Assembly: GCA_910577035.1 (NCBI GenBank)
Contig: CAJTKW010000031.1
Coordinates: forward strand, 5,037 to 49,177
Direction: 5' to 3'
DNA length: 44,141 nucleotides
From: an uncultured Acetatifactor sp.
GTDB taxonomy: Bacteria; Bacillota; Clostridia; Lachnospirales; Lachnospiraceae
Shown: piece by piece, positions 31,615 to 39,567 of the stretch
How the letters are laid out: every line of letters begins with the position of its first letter
How positions within the stretch are numbered: position 1 is the first letter of the stretch
Program-made: the position numbers and the translations under genes
The notes under the pieces: model-generated
The model's input: only the letters and a program-made list of their open reading frames with translations
Databases searched by the model: none
What the model was told of the DNA's origin: nothing

Positions 31615-34197
31615 ATGGATAATATAAGGGAGCCTTTAAAACCGTTTACCGAGGAAACGCCGGAAACAGGAAGCCGTGAGCAGCAGAGTGGGATGCAGAG
31701 TGTTCAGAATCTGGAGGCCATTATCAATGAGGGCCTTCGAACCGCCTTGCTGGAGGAGACTCCGGACCGGTCCCTGGAGGTATTGCTGAAGCATCTGGGA
31801 AATGCGTTGAGCGGGGAGCGAACCTACATATTTGAGAAGAATGAGTCCGGCGGTGATGATAATACCTATGAATGGGTGGCAGAGGGGGTAACGCCGGAAA
31901 AGGAAAACCTGCAGAATGTCCCGCCGGAGGTGTGTGCAATCTGGTATCGAAGCTTTAAAATCGGCAGACATATCGTCATTCAGAACCTGGAAGAAACCCG
32001 GGAAGACGACCCGCTTATGTATGAGACACTGAAGCCTCAAAATATTCATTCCCTTGTGGTGGTACCCCTTTATGACGACGGAAAGGCCATCGGTTTTTAC
32101 GGTGTGGACAATCCGCCGGCAAAGTCCCTGGAATATGCGTCTAACATGCTCCAGACCGCGGCATACTTCATTGTTTCTTCATTGAAAAGGCGGAATCTGG
32201 TTCGTGAGCTTCAAAAGCGCAGCGATCAGATCCTTCACGCTCTCAGCGTGGATTATCTGGGTATCTACCAGGTGAACTTCGAAACGGGAGATTGTGTGGT
32301 ATACCGGGACAGTGAGCGCTTAAGAATGGATTGGGCCGTCAATTTCGAGGATGGTTATGAGACGGCCATGGAACGTTATATTTCCAGGTATGTAGTCCCC
32401 GGGGATCAGGAGCGGCTTCGGGTAGTGACGAAAAAAGAGTATGTGCTGGACCAGCTCAGAGAAAAGAATAAGTTTTATGTCCGGTATCAGGTGAAGGATA
32501 ATCCCTATGGCCTGAAGCATATGGAGATCCATTTCTCCGCCGGGGAGAAACCGGCGGCCGGCGGCAGTGCGATTTTTGCCCAGCGGGATGCAAATGCCGT
32601 GGTGGAGCAGGAGGAGAAGTACAGGCTGGAAGCAAGACAGAGCCTGGAGGGCATCCTGGAGGGTGCCAGAACCGGTATCTGGACCATAGAGCTGGAGGAA
32701 GGGTGCCAGCCGAGGATGTACGCAGATCGAACCATGCGGATACTTCTGGGAGTACCGGACGGGATTGAGCCGGAGGAGTGTTATCGGCGCTGGTATGAAA
32801 ATATTGAGCCGGATTATGTGGAAATGGTGCAGGAATCGGTGCGGGAGATGCTGGAAACCGGGCGTGCCGAAGTGACTTACCCCTGGAATCATCCTGAGCT
32901 GGGGAAAATCTATGTCCGCTGCGGCGGCGTGCCGGACAGGAATTATAACAAAACGGGAGCCTGCCTCAGCGGATACCATCAGGACATCACGGAAACAATG
33001 GTAACACGGAAGAAACAGGAGCAGGCCATAATGGAGCTGCTGGAGAAGGTCAGACAGGCAAATTCGGCAAAGAGTGAATTCCTTTCCCACATGTCCCATG
33101 ATCTCCGCACTCCCATCAACGGGATTCTGGGGATGCTGGCCATCATGGAGAGAAGCCAGGAGGATCCAAAGCGTCAAAAGGATTGCCGGGAAAAGATCCG
33201 TGTGTCTACAGAGCATCTGCTGTCCCTGGTCAACGATGTCCTTCAGGTCAGCAAGCTGGACAGCGGAAGACCGGCGGAGGTAGAAGAGCCCTTTGAACTT
33301 CATGATATACTGGAAAACTGCATTATGATCCTGTCTGCCCAGGCGGAAACGGCCGGGATCCGGCTTGTATTGGAAGAGACAGACATACAGCATACCAGGC
33401 TGATCGGAAATCCGCTGCACCTGAAGCAGATTCTGATGAGCATTATCGACAATGGGATCAAGTATAACCGGCCCAACGGCTCTGTGGTGATCCGGGTTAA
33501 GGAGACCGGCTGTAAGGAAGGGATTGCCAGCTACCGGTTTGCGATTGAGGATAATGGAATCGGCATCGGGGAGGATTTCAAAAAACATATTTTTGAACCC
33601 TTTACGCAGGAGCATCAAGGTGCAAGGACACACTATAACGGCGCCGGGCTTGGCATGTCCATTGTGAAGAAGCTGGTAGACCAATTGAAGGGGATTATTG
33701 CGGTAGACAGTCAGATAGGCAGGGGAAATGTATTTCAGGTTACATTGCCGATACAAGTGGATAAAACCTGGAGTGCCGGGCCCCTGGAGGAAGACCGGAA
33801 TGTACAGGCAGATATTGCCGGAATGCGCGTCCTTTTGGTGGAAGACAACGAAATCAACTGTGAAATCGTGGAGTTCATGCTGGAGCAGGCGGGGGCGGAG
33901 GTGGTGACTGCCGACGACGGGAAGGCGGCAGTGGATGCTTTCGAGGCTTCCGCACCGGGAACCTTTGACTGTATCCTCATGGATTTGATGATGCCGGTTA
34001 TGAGCGGATATGAGGCGGCCCGGGTGATTCGCGGCCTGGACCGGCCGGACGCGAAAGCCGTGCCTATTATAGCGCTATCCGCTAACGCATTTGAAGAGGA
34101 TGTGGCAATGGCAAAGGCGGCCGGTATGAATGAACATCTGGCAAAGCCGGTAGACATAAACGAAGTGTTCCGGGTTATGCGGCGGTTGAAAGGCTGA
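31615..34197 (+). CDS. Soluble hybrid histidine kinase (GAF-PAS-HisKA-HATPase-REC)
   Basis: 860 residues from the ATG at 31615, which is 8 bases after CGGAGG; an earlier ATG at 31609 is too close. Domains: GAF-like (about 45-190, with GERTYIFEK and PLYDDGKAIGFYGVDNP), two PAS-like regions (about 205-330 and 345-460, the latter ending LSGYHQDITE), HisKA with SHMSHDLRTP (H495), HATPase (IDNGIKYNRPNGS, EDNGIGIGEDFKKHIFEPF, GAGLGMSIVKKLV), and a C-terminal receiver (about 737-860) with D790 in CILMDLMMP and K in LAKPVD. No TM segment, so the signal is cytoplasmic. No DNA-binding output is encoded nearby, so the final target is unknown. Confidence 0.93.
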   Translation: MDNIREPLKPFTEETPETGSREQQSGMQSVQNLEAIINEGLRTALLEETPDRSLEVLLKHLGNALSGERTYIFEKNESGGDDNTYEWVAEGVTPEKENLQNVPPEVCAIWYRSFKIGRHIVIQNLEETREDDPLMYETLKPQNIHSLVVVPLYDDGKAIGFYGVDNPPAKSLEYASNMLQTAAYFIVSSLKRRNLVRELQKRSDQILHALSVDYLGIYQVNFETGDCVVYRDSERLRMDWAVNFEDGYETAMERYISRYVVPGDQERLRVVTKKEYVLDQLREKNKFYVRYQVKDNPYGLKHMEIHFSAGEKPAAGGSAIFAQRDANAVVEQEEKYRLEARQSLEGILEGARTGIWTIELEEGCQPRMYADRTMRILLGVPDGIEPEECYRRWYENIEPDYVEMVQESVREMLETGRAEVTYPWNHPELGKIYVRCGGVPDRNYNKTGACLSGYHQDITETMVTRKKQEQAIMELLEKVRQANSAKSEFLSHMSHDLRTPINGILGMLAIMERSQEDPKRQKDCREKIRVSTEHLLSLVNDVLQVSKLDSGRPAEVEEPFELHDILENCIMILSAQAETAGIRLVLEETDIQHTRLIGNPLHLKQILMSIIDNGIKYNRPNGSVVIRVKETGCKEGIASYRFAIEDNGIGIGEDFKKHIFEPFTQEHQGARTHYNGAGLGMSIVKKLVDQLKGIIAVDSQIGRGNVFQVTLPIQVDKTWSAGPLEEDRNVQADIAGMRVLLVEDNEINCEIVEFMLEQAGAEVVTADDGKAAVDAFEASAPGTFDCILMDLMMPVMSGYEAARVIRGLDRPDAKAVPIIALSANAFEEDVAMAKAAGMNEHLAKPVDINEVFRVMRRLKG

Positions 34198-34352
34198 GGG
34201 CGCATAGAATGATCTTCAGAGCAGATAAAAATATATAGAATCAGCGTATTCATTAGGATTGGATACGATAGGGAGTTGGAAATACTGACTTATACTTATT
34301 GGGATTGATATTGGGTGATGTAAGCCTTAATTGCGGCTTGCGCCGTTGGAAA

Positions 34353-34733
34353 TCAGGCTGGGTAACGCATTGCCCTTAAGCTCCTAAGCTGAAATCCTTC
34401 TACACCTTGAAGCAGAAATTCCGCCTCAAGATTTGCAGAATTGAGTTCTTCCAGTTTCTTTCGGAGATTAGCTGAAGGAATATCGACGTTTCCGTTCCTC
34501 CATTTACACAGACCACAGCTTATTTTGGTTTCCCCATGTTCTGCCAGACTCTGCAGAAATCTGTTTTCATCGGCAATGCGGTCAGTGTCGGAGAGCCGGC
34601 TGGCAAATCCCATAAGCTTACCTTTCGCTGTAGTTACGATGACGGTGAGAGGTGAGCTTTCGTTGGCTTCCAATATTTCTTCGGCGTATTTCAGCATTTC
34701 CAAATATTTCTCTGGGAGCTTATTTATTTTCAT
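34353..34733 (-). CDS. Conserved-looking small protein of unknown function
   Basis: 126 residues from the ATG at 34733; a longer frame opens with TTG at 34787, but its extra 18 residues look unrelated. The SD is weak (ACGAG) in either case. The protein is soluble and helical at both ends, with MKINKLPEKYLEMLKYAEEI at the start and a C-terminal ANLRKKLEELNSANLEAEFL. A pair of Cys sits in ISCGLCKWRNG. No family was recognised. It stands alone between convergent and divergent genes. The 155 bases between it and the kinase gene hold no feature that I could support. Confidence 0.55.
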   Translation of the reverse strand: MKINKLPEKYLEMLKYAEEILEANESSPLTVIVTTAKGKLMGFASRLSDTDRIADENRFLQSLAEHGETKISCGLCKWRNGNVDIPSANLRKKLEELNSANLEAEFLLQGVEGFQLRSLRAMRYPA

Positions 34734-34829
34734 GGCTGCACTCGTTTCAAGCTTTATTAATGATAGTTTAACGCATATAGCTGCCAATTACAAGATACAT
34801 TCCTGTTTTCTACGCAAATGTACATTTTT

Positions 34830-34916
34830 ATGTATTGGGAGCAAGTAGTTGTGGGTTTTATTCTGATTGGAGCAGGGGTCATAGTTGTTCTTGCAAAACA
34901 GGAGAGGAAGGTATAG
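34830..34916 (+). pseudogene. Single-TM ORF, probable tail of a DMT-type transporter
   Basis: 28 codons, MYWEQVVVGFILIGAGVIVV then LAKQERKV, with an ATG 12 bases earlier also in frame. The pattern W-Q-...G-x-x-LI-GAGV-x-V resembles the last helix of drug/metabolite transporter (EamA-like) proteins. No SD is visible. It ends two bases before the next start. A free-standing small membrane peptide cannot be excluded. Confidence 0.35.
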
Positions 34917-34917
34917 T

Positions 34918-35196
34918 ATGGTATTGGAAATGAGGGACAAGCCTATGAGCAGTGATTTGTCGGATAACCTGGAAAAGCTGCATACTACGGAGCTGGGAGC
35001 AGAGAGGATAAAACGAAACCTTTCCCTGGATGTGGACGATGTGGTAAAATGGTGCCGGGAGCAGGTCAGCTCGGCCCGGGCGGATATTTCAAGAAAAGGG
35101 AAGAACTGGTATGTCCGTGTGGAGGGCTGTGTGATAACGATAAACGCGTACAGCTATACCATTATAACGGCGCATAAAGAAAAGAAGAAACGCTGA
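34918..35196 (+). CDS. DUF3781 domain-containing protein
   Basis: 92 residues from the ATG at 34918, with GGAGAGGAAGG upstream. The core DNLEKLHTTELGAERIKRNL, then VVKWCREQVSSARADISRKG, KNWYVRVEGCVITINAYSYT and IITAHK, matches DUF3781, a small soluble family of unknown role common in Firmicutes and often beside acetyltransferases or regulators. It is followed after 31 bases by the acetyltransferase gene in the same direction, so the pair is probably one transcript. No catalytic motif is evident. A short N-terminal stretch (MVLEMRDKPM) before the domain may be trimmed if the ATG at 34945 is used. Confidence 0.8.
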   Translation: MVLEMRDKPMSSDLSDNLEKLHTTELGAERIKRNLSLDVDDVVKWCREQVSSARADISRKGKNWYVRVEGCVITINAYSYTIITAHKEKKKR

Positions 35197-35227
35197 TTAT
35201 GAATCACATTATTTTGGAGGTTGAGGA

Positions 35228-35668
35228 ATGGTAATAAAGGCAGAACTCAAAGACTTAAGCACTGTGGCAAAGCTGGCAGTGCAGATGTGGGAGGACAATA
35301 CGGTAGAGGATCTGAAGCGGGAGTTTGAGGAAATTCTTTCCAAGGGTAAGGGCAGGTTCTTTTTAAAGTATGAAAATGACATTCCTGTTGGCTTTGCCCA
35401 GTGCCAGCTGCGTTCGGATTATGTGGAAGGAACGGAGACGACTCCTGTGGGTTACCTGGAGGGCATTTTTGTCAGGGAAGAATATCGGCATAAGGGATAT
35501 GCGAAAGAACTGCTGGCTGCCTGCGAGGAATGGTCGAAAGAGGGGGGCGCAGAGGAGTTTGCCAGCGACTGTGAGCTGGACAATACGGTCAGCTATCGGT
35601 TTCACATGGCGATGGGCTTTACGGAAGCAAACAGGATTATCTGCTTTACTAAAAAAATTCTCAAGTAA
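35228..35668 (+). CDS. AAC(6')-like GNAT acetyltransferase
   Basis: 146 residues, the full GNAT length. Motifs: acceptor region VQMWEDNTVEDLKREFEEIL, strand PVGFAQCQLRSDYVEG, acetyl-CoA loop EGIFVREEYRHKGYAKELL, and the C-terminal ASDCELDNTVSYRFHMAMGF, TEANRIICFTKKIL. The phrases AQCQLRxDYVEGT, LEGIFV and FASDCELDN are those of aminoglycoside 6'-N-acetyltransferases of the AAC(6')-I group, which acetylate the 6'-amino group of drugs such as tobramycin and amikacin. Active resistance cannot be judged from sequence, since close chromosomal homologues may be inactive. A GGAGG stands 8 bases before the ATG. The downstream 537-base gap holds repeats and promoters only. Confidence 0.85.
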   Translation: MVIKAELKDLSTVAKLAVQMWEDNTVEDLKREFEEILSKGKGRFFLKYENDIPVGFAQCQLRSDYVEGTETTPVGYLEGIFVREEYRHKGYAKELLAACEEWSKEGGAEEFASDCELDNTVSYRFHMAMGFTEANRIICFTKKILK

Positions 35669-35700
35669 GTATGCTCTTAAAATTCATGGATTTCTTTCTA

Positions 35701-35770
35701 AGGAGGCGCTGATGAAATCATCGCTTCCTCAGAGCCTCCGGTGCGGGAAACGCTTTCATCAGCGTTTCCC
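35701..35770 (+). repeat. Dispersed inverted-repeat element, copy A (short form)
   Basis: 70 bp bounded by imperfect 17-bp inverted ends, the left containing GCGCTGATGAAA (35706-35717) and the right TTTCATCAGCG (35754-35764). The left 40 bp and the right 30 bp are nearly identical to those of copy B at 40808-40948; copy B has an extra middle of about 70 bp. It begins 32 bases after the acetyltransferase stop. Confidence 0.75.
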
Positions 35771-35810
35771 TAAAGCGGTTATTCAAGTTTTCCTGTGACA
35801 GTTGATTGGC

Positions 35811-35867
35811 TCGGCATAGCATATACAGACCGGTTCAGCCTGAACTGGTCTGTATATGCTATGCCGA
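35811..35867. repeat. Long near-perfect palindrome
   Basis: Two 27-base arms (35811-35837 and 35841-35867) with a single mismatch and a 3-base loop. No T run follows on either strand, so it is not an obvious intrinsic terminator. It could still stop transcription from the acetyltransferase gene, or be a cruciform or protein site. Confidence 0.8.
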
Positions 35868-35950
35868 AAGTCTTGCAAAATCACATGGGAGCGCAATTAT
35901 GACTTCGGGGCAGGGGTATCTGGACCAATGTTACATGCCGTCAAAATAAA

Positions 35951-35977
35951 TTGACAAATGGATTGGGGGGGTATAAT
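35951..35977 (+). promoter_or_regulatory. Possible vegetative promoter
   Basis: TTGACA (35951-35956) and TATAAT (35972-35977) are perfect hexamers, but the spacer is only 15 bp and contains seven G in a row, so it would be weak or need help. It may serve the sigma locus as a second promoter. Confidence 0.35.
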
Positions 35978-36129
35978 GCGATGAGAATTTGCTGACATTG
36001 GCTTTGGAGCAGAAAAAAGGATAAACATTCTATTCGGCAGGAATACCGTCATGAAATGCTTTAACCATCCCACGATCCTGACCCGGCGCAGAATAAATTA
36101 GCCGAATTAGAAAAAAATTCCAGGAATTT

Positions 36130-36159
36130 TGCAACCGGTTGTATTTTCTATTCGTTCTA
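36130..36159 (+). promoter_or_regulatory. Candidate ECF-sigma promoter of the sigma locus
   Basis: TGCAACC (36130-36136), 16 bases, then CGTTCTA (36153-36159). This follows the usual ECF pattern of an AAC-type -35 and a CGT-type -10. It lies 46 bases before the 41-residue ORF and suggests positive autoregulation of the sigma factor. Confidence 0.5.
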
Positions 36160-36205
36160 TGTGTGTAAGGATCATACCCCGGACAGGACGAAAGGAGAGG
36201 AGAAG

Positions 36206-36331
36206 ATGTCGGATGGTTTTATCAGGCGAGTGATTCAGGCAGTTATCGAATCATTCCCCATAGATCGGGCGAAAAAAACGGATATGTTACGGAGGATCAC
36301 GGATCCAAAAAAGAAAAAGGGGGAGCACTAA
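36206..36331 (+). CDS. 41-residue basic protein preceding the sigma gene
   Basis: Starts with ATG behind AGGAGAGGAG and encodes MSDGFIRRVIQAVIESFPID followed by a Lys/Arg-rich tail ending DPKKKKGEH. No TM segment is present. A short amphipathic helix and the basic tail are all that can be seen. It ends 3 bases before the sigma gene start, so it is co-transcribed and probably coupled. It might modulate the sigma protein or the transcript start; no family is known to me. Confidence 0.6.
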   Translation: MSDGFIRRVIQAVIESFPIDRAKKTDMLRRITDPKKKKGEH

Positions 36332-36334
36332 AAT

Positions 36335-38209
36335 ATGGATTGTACTTCTTGTGGAAAACAAATCGCGGACGATGCCGCATTTTGTCCCCATTGCGGAATG
36401 CCTGTATCACAGGGCGATGGGCTGGCTGAGCTGGTGGCTGCGGCGCGCATTGGCGACCAGGACGCTATTGGTGCATTGTATGAAAAGACTTACAGCAAGG
36501 TCTATTACACTGTCAAGTCCGTAATCAAGGATGAGGATGCGGTGTTTGACATCGTACAGGACACTTACATAAAAGCATTCGCCCACCTGGACAGTTTCCA
36601 GGGTGACACGAAGTTTTTACCATGGGTACGCCGGATTGCCGCCAATGCGGCCAGGGACTGGCTGAAAAAGAAGCGTCCTATGCTGTTTACGGAGCTGGGC
36701 TCCGGTGACGAAAAGGATACTCCCGCAGAGGAGCTGTTTCCGGATGAGCGCAGCGAGAATCTGCCGGACCAGGTCATCGATCAGGAAGAGACAAAGCGCC
36801 TGATCCGCGAGATCATCGAAGAGTTGCCGGAGGATCAGCGCGCTGCCATCGGTATGTTCTACTATGAGGAAATGTCCGTTAAAGAGATTGCTGCCGCAAT
36901 GGGCGTCTCCGAGAGCGCGGTTAAGAGCCGGCTGATGTACGGGCGGAACAAAATCGAGAAGAAGGTCAGGGAGCTGGAAAAGCAGGGCACGAAGCTCTAC
37001 AGCCTGTCTCCTCTTCCGTTCCTGCTGCTGCTTTTCCGCAATCAGAAGGTATATGCGGCCGAGGCACCGGACAGCCGGATTCTTCACGCTATCCTTGCTT
37101 CGCAGCCCATGGATGGGGCTGCAGCGGCCGGGGCCGGAGCAGGTATCGGAGCAGAAGCAAGTGCCGGAGCAAGTGTCGGAGCCGGAGCCGGAGCAAGTGC
37201 CGGAGCGGCGGCTGGCAGCTTTGGCGCGCTGAAAATCGGACTGGCCGCTCTGGCTGCAGCCGCAGTCGTAGGGCTTGGCATTTATGGCGGGATACGGATC
37301 GCCTCCCGATCTGGTGAGCCGCAGGATACACAGACTATTGAAAGTGTCACTGACCAGAAAGAGCCGGTGGTATCTGTAGAGTCTTCTGCAGTAGAATCAC
37401 AACCAACGGAAGAGGAAACAAAGGATTCCACGATGGAGGCTTCCCAATCTACGGAAGAAGAGGGCTCGGAAGGGGAAGAAGAGAGCCTGGATGGGGATGC
37501 AGGGAGCCTGGAACCGGAGGACGAGGCAGTTTGTTCCTATATTTTCTCGGACATGCCAATAGCGGCATTTGAGATAACGGGATTGGGAATTGCTCCAGAT
37601 GTGGCGGTTCTCGATGAGCCTATCGTCTTTGAGGGCGGCCACAGTGAACTGATACCTCTTGTTCCGCTGACGCCAGGTGAAAACACATTTATACTATACT
37701 GCTTTTCCGGAGGGAATGATACCGATCAGGAGTATTATGGAATATCACGGGCCAAAATCCATTCCCCGTCGGGAAGCAGCCCCTGGGAAGCAAATTCTTA
37801 CACGGTTAATGAGATACCTGATGAGAATGTTCCGGAGGGCTGGGCAAATATAAGCAAACAACAGGGAGAATTTAAGGAACAAGATGCCGGAAGTCATGAG
37901 ACCGTGGGCGATCAATTTGTGATGAGCCTGGATGAGCCGGGTAACGGGGAGTTTAAGAGCATAGTTGATCCCTGGCTTCATTATATAACGTTTGCGGAAA
38001 TTTTCCATGGCGATGCACCCGAGCCCGATGCGATACATGTGGCAGAAGTATTAACCTTTGAGTACGGAGATGAATACAGCGTGGAAGAGAACGTGGTATC
38101 AGAGGTGGCGGCAGCTTTTGAAGAGCGGGGAGCGGCCGTTCGGGAGATCGCCGTGGAAGAGGCTCTTGCAAGGGACCATATAACAGTATCCGAGGAAGAC
38201 GCGGACTAA
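36335..38209 (+). CDS. Zinc-ribbon/ECF sigma factor fused to TM and extracytoplasmic domain
   Basis: 624 residues. Zinc ribbon: Cys3, Cys6, Cys17, Cys20. Sigma region 2 (about 42-115): DAIGALYEKTYSKVYYTVKS, DEDAVFDIVQDTYIKAFAHL, FLPWVRRIAANAARDWLKKK. Sigma region 4 (about 155-215): EELPEDQRAAIGMFYYEEMS and VKEIAAAMGVSESAVKSRL. A Gly/Ala-only linker (261-294) leads to a TM segment (299-322), an acidic Ser/Glu linker and about 230 residues outside (PLTPGENTFILYCFSGG and following). An ECF sigma with an attached membrane and outside part may act without a separate anti-sigma gene; none is seen here. Downstream genes are lipoproteins and likely members of its regulon. The 3' end is echoed at 39442-39500. 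Confidence 0.88.
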   Translation: MDCTSCGKQIADDAAFCPHCGMPVSQGDGLAELVAAARIGDQDAIGALYEKTYSKVYYTVKSVIKDEDAVFDIVQDTYIKAFAHLDSFQGDTKFLPWVRRIAANAARDWLKKKRPMLFTELGSGDEKDTPAEELFPDERSENLPDQVIDQEETKRLIREIIEELPEDQRAAIGMFYYEEMSVKEIAAAMGVSESAVKSRLMYGRNKIEKKVRELEKQGTKLYSLSPLPFLLLLFRNQKVYAAEAPDSRILHAILASQPMDGAAAAGAGAGIGAEASAGASVGAGAGASAGAAAGSFGALKIGLAALAAAAVVGLGIYGGIRIASRSGEPQDTQTIESVTDQKEPVVSVESSAVESQPTEEETKDSTMEASQSTEEEGSEGEEESLDGDAGSLEPEDEAVCSYIFSDMPIAAFEITGLGIAPDVAVLDEPIVFEGGHSELIPLVPLTPGENTFILYCFSGGNDTDQEYYGISRAKIHSPSGSSPWEANSYTVNEIPDENVPEGWANISKQQGEFKEQDAGSHETVGDQFVMSLDEPGNGEFKSIVDPWLHYITFAEIFHGDAPEPDAIHVAEVLTFEYGDEYSVEENVVSEVAAAFEERGAAVREIAVEEALARDHITVSEEDAD

Positions 38210-38239
38210 GGCGTAAAATATGCAGTTACGGAGGAATGT

Positions 38240-39436
38240 ATGAGAAATAAGAAAATGCTTCGATCGGGAATATTGATGACAGCAGTAATGCTGTTTTTAA
38301 GCGGCTGTGGTAACCAGGCCGAGCCGGCAAGTGCAGAGCCGGTGGAGGCCGTACAAGAGGAAAGTATGGGGGGAAGCAGGGAGAATTCAGAAGCGGAAGA
38401 CGATTCTGTACCTGTGGAATCGGAAATGCCCCATGTGACGGCCGAACCTACGCAGACGTCTGAGCCCGCTGAAGCGACAGCGCCTGTTGAGGCGGAAGAA
38501 CCTGGGGCGACGGAACAGCCTGTTGAGAAAGAAGAGCCTGCAGATACGAAGAAGCCCGTTGAAAAAGAAGAACCTGGGGTGACGGAACAGCCTGCGGAGA
38601 AAGAAGAGCCTGCAGATACGAAGAAGTCCGTTGAAAAAGAAGGACCCGGGGTGACGGAACAGCCTGCGGAGAAAGAAGAGCCTGCAGATACGAAGAAGCC
38701 CGTTGAAAAAGAAGAACCTGGGGTGACGGAAAAGCCTGCGGAGAAAGAAAAGACTGTTGAAACAGAAAAGCCGGCTGCTACAGACAAACCTGCAAAGCCG
38801 GCAGACAATCAGGCTGCCGATGCACCTGTTATGTTTATTTGCGAGTACTGTGGATATAAGACGACTGATTTTATGGAATGCCTTGTACATATCTCCGGAC
38901 ATGAGCAAGCTGCACCTTCCCAGCCGGAACAGCCTTCCCAGCCGGAGCAGCCCTCCCAGCCGGAGCAGCCCTCCCAGCCGGAACAGCCCTCCCAGCCAGA
39001 GCAGCCCTCCGCACCTGCTGAATCGGAAAGCATTGGTTCGGAACAGCCACATGAACATAATTGGGTAGCGCATACCAATCAACGATGGGTATCCCAAATC
39101 GTGACAGTAGTAGACGAGCCGGAACGATATGAGAAAGTAGGTGTGGCAGAAATATACTGGTATGATACAGGCACATGGGAGGTGACGAGAGACCCCGACC
39201 GTTTCACAGAATGGTGTTATGACGAGGTAGGCGGGGCATCCTGTCCCATGGCAGGGTGCCATGAGGGCAATCCTTTGTTTTTAGGATATGACGAAAACGG
39301 ACATGCCCAATTTGCAGGAGACCATGTTCTCTATGATACTTATGACTATATTCCGGCTGTTACCCACGAGGAAGATCAGGGATATTACGAAACATATGTG
39401 GACTACTATTACTGCGATTGCGGCGCAACCAAATAA
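38240..39436 (+). CDS. Repeat-stalked lipoprotein with a C2H2-like zinc finger motif
   Basis: 398 residues. Signal peptide MRNKKMLRSGILMTAVMLFL with lipobox LSGC (Cys23). An acidic and Pro-rich stalk contains three 24-residue repeats (EKEEPADTKKPVEKEEPG, VTEQPA) and five QPEQPS repeats. Between them lies CEYCGYKTTDFMECLVHISG-H: Cys-x2-Cys-x12-His-x3-His, the exact C2H2 spacing, in an exported protein. The C-terminal domain begins EHNWVAHTNQRWVSQIVTVV and ends YYYCDCGATK, with further Cys and His. RBS GGAGG lies 6-7 bases before the ATG. It follows the sigma gene by 30 bases, so it is probably in the same operon. Function unknown; metal binding is likely. Confidence 0.82.
   Translation: MRNKKMLRSGILMTAVMLFLSGCGNQAEPASAEPVEAVQEESMGGSRENSEAEDDSVPVESEMPHVTAEPTQTSEPAEATAPVEAEEPGATEQPVEKEEPADTKKPVEKEEPGVTEQPAEKEEPADTKKSVEKEGPGVTEQPAEKEEPADTKKPVEKEEPGVTEKPAEKEKTVETEKPAATDKPAKPADNQAADAPVMFICEYCGYKTTDFMECLVHISGHEQAAPSQPEQPSQPEQPSQPEQPSQPEQPSQPEQPSAPAESESIGSEQPHEHNWVAHTNQRWVSQIVTVVDEPERYEKVGVAEIYWYDTGTWEVTRDPDRFTEWCYDEVGGASCPMAGCHEGNPLFLGYDENGHAQFAGDHVLYDTYDYIPAVTHEEDQGYYETYVDYYYCDCGATK
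38525..38740 (+). repeat. Three 72-bp in-frame repeats in the lipoprotein gene
   Basis: Units at 38525-38596, 38597-38668 and 38669-38740, each coding 24 residues of the stalk, with only a few differences. Copy number is likely to vary between strains. Confidence 0.9.
38921..39010 (+). repeat. Five 18-bp in-frame repeats (QPEQPS)
   Basis: Five consecutive units close to CAGCCGGAGCAGCCCTCC, forming a Pro-rich spacer between the zinc-finger-like segment and the C-terminal domain. Confidence 0.9.
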
Positions 39437-39441
39437 TTCAT

Positions 39442-39500
39442 GTGGAAGAGGCTCTTAGAAAGGACTATGCAATAATTTTGGAGAAAGATGGGGACTACGG
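39442..39500 (+). pseudogene. Relic of a second copy of the sigma-gene 3' end
   Basis: 59 bases align without gaps to 38153-38211, the last 19 codons of the sigma fusion gene, the stop codon and two following bases, with 44 identical positions by eye. The first 15 bases are identical. It begins 3 bases after the stop of the first lipoprotein gene. This suggests an old tandem duplication of sigma/lipoprotein units from which most of the second sigma gene has been lost. Confidence 0.6.
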
Positions 39501-39567
39501 TGGTTGAAGATGCTGCGGAAAATAAGGATTATTGGAAAAGCGTACCACTTAAGAAAGGATGTTTTTA

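Noticed and set aside
32320..33756. Minus-strand ORF of 478 codons inside the hybrid kinase
   Set aside because: Long only because of codon bias in the kinase gene; no motif is present, and the kinase domains are unmistakable.
38387..39262. Minus-strand ORF of 291 codons opposite the first lipoprotein
   Set aside because: It mirrors the repeat stalk, has no SD, and conflicts with a well-supported plus-strand gene.
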